38,212 nucleotides of DNA, from NCBI GenBank assembly GCA_028710415.1, contig JAQTUE010000040.1, forward strand, positions 1-38,212. The letters are read 5' to 3'. This DNA comes from Paludibacter sp. GTDB taxonomy: Bacteria; Bacteroidota; Bacteroidia; Bacteroidales; Paludibacteraceae. A model generated the notes under the pieces. The model ran no database searches, was not told the DNA's origin, and saw only the letters and a list, made by a program, of their open reading frames with translations. A program made the translations under genes and the position numbers. Every line of letters starts with the position of its first letter. Position 1 is the stretch's first letter. Below, in pieces: positions 31,204 through 38,157 of this stretch.

Positions 31204-32364
31204 CTATTCCGATTTGCGTTTAGCCACGTAATCATTGCGTTTTCCGGCAAAGATATCGTATTTGCAATACCAACAATCGAGTGCCCCGTTCAATAAACGG
31301 ATCCGTTCGGTCGGTTTAAAACCTATTTTATCCAGGCATTCTTCGTGCGAGCTGATCACCCAGGCAGAATTCCCTGCAAATTTATGTTTGATGGTCGTAC
31401 CCAGTGCAGCGTATAATCCGTAGATATCATCCGAGGTGATACGTTCTCCATATGGAGGATTGGTTACAATCATACAGTTTTCAGCAGGTGCTTCAAGTTT
31501 CTGGACCGGCATAACCTGTAACTCGATATACTTGCTCAGACCGGTGCTCTTTACATTCTGTTCGGCGATTTTAATGGCATGGGGCGAATTGTCCGATCCG
31601 TAGATTTTAAAGTCAAACGGACGTTCATACGCATCGTCATTGTACAGGGTGTCGAAAAGCTCTTCGTCGAAGTCATTCCATTTCTCGAAAGCAAATGAAG
31701 AACGGTAGATGCCGGGTGGTATGTTCAATGCAATCAGCGCGGCTTCTATCAGCAGTGTTCCCGATCCGCACATAGGATCAACGAAGTTGGACTGGCCACT
31801 CCAACCTGCCAGTAGGAGCATTCCTGCTGCCAGGGCTTCATTCAGGGGTGCTTCGGTCTGTGCAACACGATATCCGCGTTTGTGCAGTGATTCGCCTGAG
31901 CTATCGAGAGACAGGGTACAACGGTGTTCGGCGATGTGGATGTTGATCATCAGTTGCGCACCATCCAAACGTACCGAAGGACGGCGATCGAAGCGTTCGG
32001 TAAACCAATCGGCTATGGCATCCTTCACACGATAGGCTACGAATTTGGAATGACGGAATACTTCTGAAAATACCGTTGAGTCGATGACGAAAGTGCTGTC
32101 AACAGCCATGTAATCACTCCAGTTGATATTCTTTACCGCTTCATACACTTCATCCGGGTTGGTAGCATCAAACGACAGTATCGGTTTGAGGATACGTGAG
32201 GCCGTCCGGCAGCACAAATTGGCTTTATACATTAAGGCTTTATCGCCGGTAAAACTAACCGCTCTCCGCTGGATCTGCACATTGTTGGCACCGATATTTA
32301 CTAATTCAGTGGCCAGTACTTCTTCCAATCCCCGGAAGGTTTTTGCTAACATTTCAAATTCCAT
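31204..32364 (-). CDS. THUMP-domain class I RNA methyltransferase (RlmL N-terminal type)
   Basis: 386 residues. The N-terminal THUMP RNA-binding domain (FEMLAKTFRGLEEVLATEL, then RTASRILKPI and FVIDSTVFSEVFRHSKFVAYRVKDAI) is followed by a Rossmann methyltransferase domain: SLHKRGYRVAQTEAPLNEALAAGML, the SAM-binding FVDPMCGSGTLLIEA and the catalytic TNPPYGERI, which is characteristic of N2-guanine methyltransferases. It matches the half of RlmL that makes m2G2445 in 23S rRNA; the second (RlmK) domain is absent, as is normal in this phylum. ATG at 32362-32364; a second ATG four codons on is possible. Confidence 0.9.
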   Translation of the reverse strand: MEFEMLAKTFRGLEEVLATELVNIGANNVQIQRRAVSFTGDKALMYKANLCCRTASRILKPILSFDATNPDEVYEAVKNINWSDYMAVDSTFVIDSTVFSEVFRHSKFVAYRVKDAIADWFTERFDRRPSVRLDGAQLMINIHIAEHRCTLSLDSSGESLHKRGYRVAQTEAPLNEALAAGMLLLAGWSGQSNFVDPMCGSGTLLIEAALIALNIPPGIYRSSFAFEKWNDFDEELFDTLYNDDAYERPFDFKIYGSDNSPHAIKIAEQNVKSTGLSKYIELQVMPVQKLEAPAENCMIVTNPPYGERITSDDIYGLYAALGTTIKHKFAGNSAWVISSHEECLDKIGFKPTERIRLLNGALDCWYCKYDIFAGKRNDYVAKRKSE

Positions 32365-32378
32365 ATATTCTTTTTTCT

Positions 32379-32421
32379 ATTGTCTGATGTCTAATGACTA
32401 ATGTCTGATGTCTAATGTCCG
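32379..32421. repeat. Heptamer tandem repeat (TGTCTAA/TGTCTGA type)
   Basis: About six units of TAATGTC, TGATGTC and TAATGAC in 43 bases fill the gap between the methyltransferase and serine acetyltransferase genes and end at the cysE stop. Confidence 0.8.
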
Positions 32422-32422
32422 A

Positions 32423-33307
32423 TTATTTTGTTGCTTTTTTAAATTGAGCCAGTTTAGCGCCTGCAGGGACATCGGTATCCACCCACATGTTCCCTCCAAT
32501 AACAGCACCATCGCCTACAAAGATCCGTCCTAAAATGGTGGTGTTGGAATAAATAATGACGTTGTTCCCAATGCAAGGGTGGCGGTCGATGCCTTTAATC
32601 GGATTCCCGTGTTCATCGGATGGGAAGCTGCGGGCTCCCAGTGTTACTCCCTGGTACATTTTTACATTGTTGCCAATGATGGCCGTTTCGCCGATTACAA
32701 CCCCGGTTCCATGGTCGATGGTAAAGTATTCGCCTATTGTTGCCCCGGGATGAATGTCAATGCCGGTCTCTGAATGTGCCATTTCGGTAATGATACGTGG
32801 TATCAGGGGCACGTCCAGTTTCAGGAGTGCATGTGCAATCCGGTAATTACTGATAGCCCGTATGCTGGGATAGCAGAAAATCACCTCTCCGAAGCTCTTG
32901 GCGGCAGGATCGCCATTGTAAGCGGCAATCACGTCAGTATGGAGCCTTTCGCGAATACCGGGCAGCTGTACTATGAATTCGGTGGCTATGCGTTTGCCTG
33001 TAAGTTCTATGTTTTCGTCTTTTTCGGTTACGGATTGGTTGCTGAAACAGATGCCGGCTTTTATTTGTTGCGAAAGCAAGGTGTGCAATTTGTCTATATT
33101 AACCCCTATATGATTGATCATGGTCTGTTCATTGACAGCCGAATCGCCGAAGTATCCCGGAAACAGGATAGAACGGGCAAGTTGAACTACTTCCTTTAAT
33201 ACATCGGTGGAGGGCATAGCATCATTGCTGCCCTGTTCATGACAAACATCTTTAAAACCCTCCAGTTGCGAAAGTTTTTTTATCGTGTCTAATAAATCAT
33301 TCTCCAT
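32423..33307 (-). CDS. cysE: Serine O-acetyltransferase (CysE/EpsC type)
   Basis: 294 residues. N-terminal helical domain (to about 160), then FCYPSIRAISNYRIAHALL and the left-handed beta-helix of hexapeptide repeats: GIDIHPGATIGEYFTIDHGTGVVIGETAIIG, then NVKMYQGVTLGARS and HPCIGNNVIIYSNTTILGRI. The catalytic histidines are in the IHPG and DHGTG segments. It acetylates L-serine with acetyl-CoA, the first step of cysteine synthesis, in the cytoplasm. The N-terminal extension (about 100 residues) is typical of the Bacteroidetes form. No cysK gene is present nearby. Confidence 0.93.
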   Translation of the reverse strand: MENDLLDTIKKLSQLEGFKDVCHEQGSNDAMPSTDVLKEVVQLARSILFPGYFGDSAVNEQTMINHIGVNIDKLHTLLSQQIKAGICFSNQSVTEKDENIELTGKRIATEFIVQLPGIRERLHTDVIAAYNGDPAAKSFGEVIFCYPSIRAISNYRIAHALLKLDVPLIPRIITEMAHSETGIDIHPGATIGEYFTIDHGTGVVIGETAIIGNNVKMYQGVTLGARSFPSDEHGNPIKGIDRHPCIGNNVIIYSNTTILGRIFVGDGAVIGGNMWVDTDVPAGAKLAQFKKATK

Positions 33308-33404
33308 TTTTGAAAATATAGTGTGTTTAAACCAGAAATCTGTTGCCGGAAAAATACTGGAACGGCTTTTTAATCGTTTATCCTTTATAAAGACGGATTA
33401 TCGC

Positions 33405-33932
33405 CTACGCTTTGATATTTAGCGTGTTTAATCCCTTTAATGCATTCTGAAAACGTTGATTGCCAATCCCATCTACAATAACATAAGGTTTTCCGGTTTG
33501 TTCAATTTCTTTTTTATACCAATTAAAGAAAAAATCCCTGTCCTCACCATGTTCACGAACAGGGTCAGGTTCCCAGGGCAAGTCGGGCAGGCAAAGTAAG
33601 TATAAATCGAAAAAACCTGTATTTAATTGTTCAGTTACAAAGTCGGGTACACGTCCAAAACGATAGGAAAACCATACTTTAGTAATGATAAGTTCTGTAT
33701 CAAAAAAGACGTATTGAGTTGTTGATGGTTGGTTATCTATTTCCTGTTCCTGTTCAATTTGTTTGCGTGCAATCGTACATATGTCATCGTAGGTGTAGGG
33801 TCCTGTTAAGTGTTCAACATATTCACGTGCGTATTCCGGAACCCAGGGTGCCTTGAAATAATCAGCCAACTGTTTTGCCAACATAGTTTTTCCTGTCGAT
33901 TCAGGTCCAAGAATAGCAATTTTCAACATCAT
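33405..33932 (-). CDS. NadR-like ATPase / nicotinamide riboside kinase domain protein
   Basis: 175 residues from the ATG at 33930-33932 (the next codon is also ATG; a TTG at 33992 gives a longer, unlikely frame). P-loop GPESTGKTMLAKQLA, then the NadR signature VPEYAREYVE, a Walker B-like FFDTELIITKVWF, the substrate-side DLPWEPDPVREHGEDRDFFFNWYKKEIE, and the closing VDGIGNQRF. The domain phosphorylates nicotinamide riboside in NAD salvage. The nucleotidylyltransferase and repressor domains of full NadR are absent, so this is a stand-alone kinase. It is divergent from the PAP2 gene at 34063. Confidence 0.85.
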   Translation of the reverse strand: MMLKIAILGPESTGKTMLAKQLADYFKAPWVPEYAREYVEHLTGPYTYDDICTIARKQIEQEQEIDNQPSTTQYVFFDTELIITKVWFSYRFGRVPDFVTEQLNTGFFDLYLLCLPDLPWEPDPVREHGEDRDFFFNWYKKEIEQTGKPYVIVDGIGNQRFQNALKGLNTLNIKA

Positions 33933-34044
33933 TGTAAATTCGGAAGCAGTATAGGTGTAACGAAAGGACTCTAGTAACAGGTCAAAAGTCAAAGGATCCT
34001 GTATTTACATGAATCCACTGTTTAATGGTTCAAAAAAATATAAT

Positions 34045-34052
34045 TACCTTTG
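34045..34052 (+). promoter_or_regulatory. -7 element just before the PAP2 start
   Basis: TACCTTTG lies 10 bases before the ATG at 34063, so the message would be nearly leaderless. It lies inside the upstream extension of the frame, which supports the shorter start. No clear -33 element. Confidence 0.4.
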
Positions 34053-34062
34053 GCAAAAAAAT

Positions 34063-34698
34063 ATGCGCAAATTTACGACAATTATTCTGCTTTGGAGTAC
34101 TTTTTCAATATTTAGTACAAATGTTACGGCACAAAATGCAGATATAGAACTATTAAGAAGCATAAACAAGAATTCTTCCACCGGTTTGAGGAATTATTCC
34201 CTGTTTATTTCAAATACAACTACGGTAGTTGCCGTTTCCACCCCACTCGTCATGGGGGTTGTGGCGTTGATTGAAAAGAATGACGATTTACTAAAAAATG
34301 CACTGTATGTCGGAGTGAGCCTTGGCGTGGATGGGGTGATCACTTATTCGATGAAAGAACTGATTAAAAGACCCAGGCCGTATGTGACTTATCCGGATAT
34401 AACCGGCTATCAAACCGAGACTTCCTTGTCTTTCCCTTCCGGGCACACTTCCCTTGCTTTTGCCACTGCAACTTCCCTGAGTATTAAGTACCCGAAATGG
34501 TATGTCATTGCCCCATCCTATTTCTGGGCTTGCTCGGTAGGCTATTCGCGCATGAACCTGGGCATGCATTATCCGTCGGATGTATTGGCAGGCGCTATTG
34601 TAGGCAGTGGCAGTGCTTATGTCACTTATCTGGTCAATAACTGGTTCTGGAAAAAGAACCAGAATAAAAAGCTGATAGGCTTGCAGGCTTATTTGTAA
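34063..34698 (+). CDS. Exported/membrane PAP2-family phosphatase
   Basis: 211 residues from ATG 34063 (18 extra codons upstream are probably not translated). Signal peptide-like start (RKFTTIILLWSTFSIFSTNVTAQ), then PAP2 motifs: K98-x6-R105-P106 (KELIKRPRP), PSGH at 125-128 and a late GYSRMNLGMHYPSDVLAG carrying the SR-x5-H-x3-D motif. It differs from the PAP2 protein at 13694 by having a cleavable signal peptide and fewer membrane segments, which fits a periplasm-facing lipid phosphatase such as those acting on lipid A or undecaprenyl pyrophosphate. Confidence 0.85.
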   Translation: MRKFTTIILLWSTFSIFSTNVTAQNADIELLRSINKNSSTGLRNYSLFISNTTTVVAVSTPLVMGVVALIEKNDDLLKNALYVGVSLGVDGVITYSMKELIKRPRPYVTYPDITGYQTETSLSFPSGHTSLAFATATSLSIKYPKWYVIAPSYFWACSVGYSRMNLGMHYPSDVLAGAIVGSGSAYVTYLVNNWFWKKNQNKKLIGLQAYL

Positions 34699-34765
34699 AT
34701 TGTAAGGTACTAAATTATCCCAATCTTAATATTAACAAGAAGAACAATTTAATATCTCAAGGGTT

Positions 34766-34909
34766 TGATTAGTTGATTGAGTTAATTAAGTTGATTTGTT
34801 AACTCATTCAGCTTAATCAACTCTGTTAACGTAATCAACTCAATCAACTTAATCAACTCAATCAACTCAATCAACAAATTAACCAATCAACCAATCAACC
34901 AATCAACTC
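34766..34909. repeat. Module M, minisatellite copy M3 (self-inverted)
   Basis: The first part (TTGATTAGTTGATTGAGTTA) is the inverse of the second (AATCAACTCAATCAACTTAA), so the whole stretch can form a long AT-rich stem. Units are of the AATCAAC type. It is followed 8 bases later by P2. Confidence 0.8.
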
Positions 34910-34917
34910 CTTAAGAC

Positions 34918-35090
34918 AAACCCTTATTTTTGTTTTATACCCTTCGTAGAAAACCGTAATCACCTAAATAATACCCTTATTCCCTAATTATCTCACTGTA
35001 TATCTGCAATATAATAAGGGAATAAGGGCAGGTTCTGAGGTAGCTGGATTTTCTACTAAGCGAACAAATACAAAAGACAAATAAGGGTTT
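34918..35090. repeat. Module P, palindromic element P2 (173 bp)
   Basis: The same length as P1, with long stretches of identity (for example TTTCTACTAAGCGAACAAAT). Outer arms: AAACCCTTATTTTTGTTTTA with GTAGAAAA, against TTTTCTAC and AATAAGGGTTT. Inner arms CCCTTATTCCCTAATTAT and ATAATAAGGGAATAAGGG. No open frame of interest. Confidence 0.87.
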
Positions 35091-35108
35091 GAAGAGAAGA
35101 AGTTTGAA
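35087..35108 (+). repeat. Module T, copy 3 (short)
   Basis: GTTTGAAGAGAAGAAGTTTG, beginning in the last bases of P2 exactly as T2 begins in P1. Confidence 0.55.
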
Positions 35109-35186
35109 GTCCCGAAAAATCGGGATGTCGAATACTCCATTTGAAAGGTCCCGAAAAAACGGGATGTCGAATACTCCATTTGAAAG
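35109..35186 (+). repeat. 39-bp direct repeat, two copies, each with a CCCGA/TCGGG-type hairpin
   Basis: Copies 35109-35147 and 35148-35186 differ at one or two bases. Each holds a small hairpin (CCCGA-AAAA-TCGGG; the second copy has a mismatch) and ends ATTTGAAAG, a module T-like motif. Confidence 0.9.
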
Positions 35187-35241
35187 GTTCCGCGTTCCGT
35201 GTTCCGCGTTGCTGGGATTGAAGCATTCTGCAATTGGAATA
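35187..35241 (+). repeat. Module F, copy 2
   Basis: GTTCCGCGTTCCGTGTTCC followed by GCGTTGCTGGGATTGAAGC and TTCTGCAATTGGAA. Same orientation as F1; copy F3 at 35741-35800 is its inverse. Confidence 0.85.
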
Positions 35242-35276
35242 GGAACTAAAAGAAGTGCCGTCACTATTAATGTAAA

Positions 35277-35345
35277 CCAATCAACTCAATCAACTCAATC
35301 AACAAATTAACCAATCAACATAATCAACAAATTAACAAATCAACC
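35277..35345. repeat. Module M, minisatellite copy M4
   Basis: About eight units of AATCAACT and AAATTAACC type, between F2 and P3. Confidence 0.8.
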
Positions 35346-35354
35346 TCTTAAGAT

Positions 35355-35517
35355 AAAACCTTATTTTTTTGTTCAACCTTAGTAGCCGGATTGCCTCCCC
35401 TAAACCGAACCTTATTCTTTGATTGATTGTCTACGGATAAAAGTCCACTCAAAGAATAAGGTTTAATATTAGGGATCAACATTGCTACTAAGGTTACAAA
35501 AAAAATGATAAGGTTTT
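35355..35517. repeat. Module P, palindromic element P3 (163 bp)
   Basis: Outer arms 35355-35386 (AAAACCTTATT... to CTTAGTAGC) and 35484-35517 (GCTACTAAGG... to ATAAGGTTTT). The inner perfect 15-bp inverted repeat AACCTTATTCTTTGA (35408-35422) / TCAAAGAATAAGGTT (35449-35463) reuses the same AACCTTATT word. Sequence differs from P1 and P2 but the nested-palindrome plan is the same. Confidence 0.85.
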
Positions 35518-35670
35518 AATATTATAACATATATAAAATCAACAAGTTGTATTGTGTATTTGTAAAACAAGTCATTCATTATTGCATAAAAGGAACTAAT
35601 TTACTAAAAAGGTTTCTCACTCCTATTTTATAGTATAGTAGGGTTTAAGAGAAAACAGTATGAAGTTTGA

Positions 35671-35732
35671 GTTGATTGAGTTAATTGAGTTGATTAAGTT
35701 AATTAAGTTGATTGAGTTGATTGAGCTGAATG
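35671..35732. repeat. Module M, minisatellite copy M5 (inverted)
   Basis: GTTGATTGAGTTAATTGAG-type units, the inverse orientation of M4. Confidence 0.8.
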
Positions 35733-35740
35733 AGTTATTA

Positions 35741-35800
35741 TTCCAATTGCAGAATGTTTCAATCCCAGCAACGCAGAACGCGGAACACAGAACGCGGAAC
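35741..35800 (-). repeat. Module F, copy 3 (inverted)
   Basis: TTCCAATTGCAGAA, then CAATCCCAGCAACGC and GAACGCGGAACACAG, the reverse complement of F2. With M4, P3 and M5 it forms a symmetrical F-M-P-M'-F' block (35187-35800). The rest of the stretch to 35951 holds nothing recognised. Confidence 0.85.
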
Positions 35801-35951
35801 GTTTATATACATGAACCACGACCAGGTTATACATTTATTTAATTTTGATAGGATTTCATGTAGCTATCTTGTTGTATGCCAGCTTAGTTTAAGAAATACT
35901 TATATATATCACAGATGTTTATAGGAAGATTCAACAGAACACACCAATTTT

Positions 35952-35984
35952 GTAACGTCATTCCAACTCACTGAATGACGTTAC
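35952..35984. promoter_or_regulatory. Operator-like inverted repeat before the HTH gene
   Basis: Perfect 11-bp arms GTAACGTCATT (35952-35962) and AATGACGTTAC (35974-35984), 11 bases apart, ending 3 bases before the ATG at 35988. Arms one helical turn apart suit binding by a dimer. The right arm would also cover the translation start region. Confidence 0.65.
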
Positions 35985-35987
35985 GCG

Positions 35988-36293
35988 ATGGCAAAAACGC
36001 TGTACATACAAACTGATGCAAATACTGCAAACCTGGCGGAATTACTCCTGCAGCAGATAGCCTTTCTCAAAAACGAGATAAGCAGTCTAAATGCATCAGT
36101 TAGCCGGTTATCCCCACTCGGAACTTATCAGCTACTCTCGGAAGAGGAAACTGCTGCTATCCTGAATATCCACAAAAACACCCTAATGATGCTTCGCAAT
36201 GAACAGCAAATTCATTTCCATAAAATCAAAGGAAGGATACTCTATAGTGTGGAAGATATCAGGGAGTTTGAAGAAAGATGCCGGCATGCCTAA
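35988..36293 (+). CDS. Helix-turn-helix (excisionase/MerR-like) DNA-binding protein
   Basis: 101 residues. N-terminal half helical, with a coiled-coil-like stretch (LAELLLQQIAFLKNEISSL). The C-terminal half is a winged helix-turn-helix of the HTH_17/excisionase type: YQLLSEEETAAILNIHKNTLMMLRNEQQIHFHKIKGRILYSVEDIREFEER. Such small proteins are directionality factors or regulators in Bacteroidetes mobile elements. A perfect inverted repeat lies just before its start, and three 11-base direct repeats and a 15-bp hairpin follow its stop, so it appears to be a self-contained regulator-and-site cassette in an accessory region. No integrase is present in the window. Confidence 0.75.
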   Translation: MAKTLYIQTDANTANLAELLLQQIAFLKNEISSLNASVSRLSPLGTYQLLSEEETAAILNIHKNTLMMLRNEQQIHFHKIKGRILYSVEDIREFEERCRHA

Positions 36294-36298
36294 ACTTC

Positions 36299-36331
36299 GT
36301 AAACCTTTCGTAAACCTTCAGTAAACCTTTT
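36299..36331 (+). repeat. Three 11-base direct repeats (GTAAACCTT type)
   Basis: GTAAACCTT at 36299-36307, 36310-36318 and 36321-36329, one helical turn apart, just 3' of the HTH gene. Iteron-like. Confidence 0.7.
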
Positions 36332-36344
36332 GTCGTCCGAGACT

Positions 36345-36377
36345 AACTTTTCCAAAGTTTGGAACTTTGGAAAAGTT
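36345..36377. repeat. Perfect 15-bp inverted repeat (hairpin)
   Basis: AACTTTTCCAAAGTT (36345-36359) and AACTTTGGAAAAGTT (36363-36377) with loop TGG. It may act as a terminator for the HTH gene or as a REP-like palindrome 5' of the RAYT; each arm also contains a shorter dyad. Confidence 0.85.
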
Positions 36378-36457
36378 CAATCGCTAAATGGATAACCAAC
36401 TTCTAATATTATCGATAATTACAATACTAAATATAAAATTAATAAAAAAATTGTTCC

Positions 36458-36465
36458 TATATTTG
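36458..36465 (+). promoter_or_regulatory. -7 element of the RAYT pseudogene
   Basis: TATATTTG, 22 bases before the ATG at 36488. Confidence 0.4.
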
Positions 36466-36487
36466 CAAGGTTAAAATTCACAACAGA

Positions 36488-37030
36488 ATGGATATCAAAA
36501 ATCGCATAGAAGGTGAAGTTTATTTTGTTACCAACACGGTAGTGGATTGGGTGGATATATTTACACGCCCTATTTACAGACATATTATCATTGAATCGTT
36601 GGAGTACTGTCAAAAAGAAAAGGGACTGATTATCTATGCCTGGGTATTGATGACGAACCACATGCATATGATTGCCGGAACCAGTGGAGAAAACAAAATC
36701 TCGGATATATTACGGGACTTTAAAAAATTCACAAGTAAAAAGATCCTTCAGACTTTGCTGGTTGAAAGTGGGGAGAGTAGCCGGGAATGGATGTTGAACC
36801 GTTTTGAATATGCCGGTAAGAATGATAAGAAAATAACAAATTACAAGTTCTGACAGGAAGGGAAAGATGCATAGGAGATTTATCTGAACGATTATTTCAA
36901 CCAGAAACTGAAATCTATCCACCATAACCCTGTGAAAGCAGAGTTTGTAAACCGCGAAGAAGATTACCGGTACAGTTCTGCTATCGATTGGGCTGGCGGG
37001 AAAGGGTTGCTTGAGGTGACTTTGGTTTGA
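36488..37030 (+). pseudogene. REP-associated tyrosine transposase (RAYT / IS200-like Y1), two in-frame stops
   Basis: A single continuous frame of 181 codons is interrupted by TGA at 36851-36853 and TAG at 36872-36874. N-terminal part: GEVYFVTNTVVDWVDIFTRP, the HUH metal motif TNHMHMI (H58 and H60), then ILRDFKKFTSKKI. After the two stops the frame continues with the family's usual C-terminus NDYFNQKLKSIHHNPVKAEF and YRYSSAIDWAGGKGLLEV. The TGA stands where relatives have Trp (KFWQEG) and the TAG where they have Lys or a similar residue, so it was inactivated by point mutations without a frameshift. RAYTs mobilise REP palindromes, and two palindromes lie directly downstream. Confidence 0.88.
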
Positions 37031-37045
37031 AAGAAAGAGTTTAGC

Positions 37046-37093
37046 GGATTTCAAATCCTTATAATACAAATAGTTGGGATTGCAAATCCCAAC
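37046..37093. repeat. Pair of REP palindromes 3' of the RAYT
   Basis: GGATTTCAAATCC (37046-37058, perfect dyad) and GTTGGGATTGCAAATCCCAAC (37073-37093, near-perfect dyad) share the GGATT/AATCC core and lie 14 bases apart. This is the usual position and form of RAYT-linked REPs. It is a different family from the array at 1699-3805. Confidence 0.85.
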
Positions 37094-37120
37094 GACAAGC
37101 ATGAACATTTGTACATTTAA

Positions 37121-37414
37121 TTAAGAGAGTATATATCCGGAGGGACGGGGGAAGTTTTAGGTGCTTATAATTTGGCAATGTCTTTAAAGAATAACTTCTT
37201 GGGAAAACCCGAAGTCTATAATGGTATGAATCAAGATCTACCTTCATTACTAAAAGGTAGAAAAGGTATTATCTTCTTTGAAGGGTTTATAGAAGATGGG
37301 TCTCGTACTAATCAGGCAAGACATATTGACTTATGGAATGGTACAGATATAAGAGCTCCCTATAATAGCCAAATGATGGATTCAAAAACAATTTGGTTTT
37401 GGCCTATAAAATAA
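37121..37414 (+). pseudogene. 5'-truncated Tae4-like type VI amidase effector
   Basis: The open frame begins after a stop at 37118 with no good start (a TTG at 37172 and ATG at 37178 are internal). It encodes LREYISGGTGEVLGAYNLAM, then SLLKGRKGIIFFEGF, NQARHIDLWNGTDI and TIWFWPIK. KGII(F)F, the HIDLWNG histidine segment and the closing W-F-W are the C-terminal half of Tae4 peptidoglycan amidases. The N-terminal part with the catalytic cysteine is missing, cut at the RAYT/REP junction, so it cannot be active as an NlpC/P60-type amidase. I rate family assignment as probable, not certain. Confidence 0.6.
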
Positions 37415-37425
37415 ATTTGAATTGT

Positions 37426-38157
37426 ATGAAAAAAATTATTTTATATTTTATTGTTATGGTACTTTGTAAATTTGGTCAATGTCAAGTACCTAGTAAAAAT
37501 GACATTAAAGGGTCATGGATTAATCTATCTATTACTGAGTATTATGAATCTAATAAGCAGCATGCTTGCGACATTAATTATTTTGATAATGATAAGTTTA
37601 TACCATTATATTTATCATTCGAAAACAAAGACCAAGTAAAAATTACTAATAGAATTGAGCAAACAATCTTTACGTATAAAGTGAATTATACCAAACCCGA
37701 TTCCATCTTTATTTACAGAGGGGAAAATATTTACAGCATTTATGTATTAAAAGATACACTTAAATTAATGCATAATCAGAATGTTATTTCGTTTAAAAAA
37801 GTATCTGATAACTATTCAACAGATGTATTTGGTGAATATATTAAAGGAGTAATTTTTAAAAAGCATGAGAATTATTTGAACAGTTCTTTTAAAGAAAGCC
37901 ATGTCTATAATAATATACTGATTAGCAGAGCCAATTTTAAAGATAAGATAATGGAAATATTCAAGTGTGATCATGTTGATTTTGTTCAATTAGGTTCTTT
38001 TAAATTTAAAAACACTTGTTTGCCAGAGATTGCATTATATTACGATAATAGTAAAAAAAGGGAGAGACCTCGAGTGATTGGTATTCTAATAGAAAACGAT
38101 GAAATTAATTTTATTGATGAATCAGGGATTAATGTCTTAATAATTAAGTCAAATTAA
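37426..38157 (+). CDS. Exported protein of unknown function beside the Tae4 remnant (possible immunity protein)
   Basis: 243 residues from ATG 37426. Signal peptide (KKIILYFIVMVLCKFGQCQ), then a beta-rich domain: IKGSWINLSITEYYES, YLSFENKDQVKITNRIEQTIFTYKV, DSIFIYRGENIYSIYVLKDTLKLM and a C-terminal VIGILIENDEINFIDESGI. I recognise no family. It starts 11 bases after the end of the Tae4-like remnant, the usual place of an effector's periplasmic immunity protein, and its signal peptide would place it where the amidase acts. It is larger than Tai4 and not obviously helical, so the immunity role is inference from position. Its codons are markedly AT-rich. Confidence 0.6.
   Translation: MKKIILYFIVMVLCKFGQCQVPSKNDIKGSWINLSITEYYESNKQHACDINYFDNDKFIPLYLSFENKDQVKITNRIEQTIFTYKVNYTKPDSIFIYRGENIYSIYVLKDTLKLMHNQNVISFKKVSDNYSTDVFGEYIKGVIFKKHENYLNSSFKESHVYNNILISRANFKDKIMEIFKCDHVDFVQLGSFKFKNTCLPEIALYYDNSKKRERPRVIGILIENDEINFIDESGINVLIIKSN

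Noticed and set aside
35089..35310. 73-codon frame with internal repeat (MKRRSLKSRKIGMSNTPFERS)
   Set aside because: It is the translation of the 39-bp direct repeat and module F; overlapping frames on the other strand show the same repetition.
36488..37030. Stop-codon reassignment (TGA as Trp) in the transposase
   Set aside because: All other genes use TGG for Trp and end normally at TGA, and the same frame also has a TAG; simple pseudogene decay explains it.
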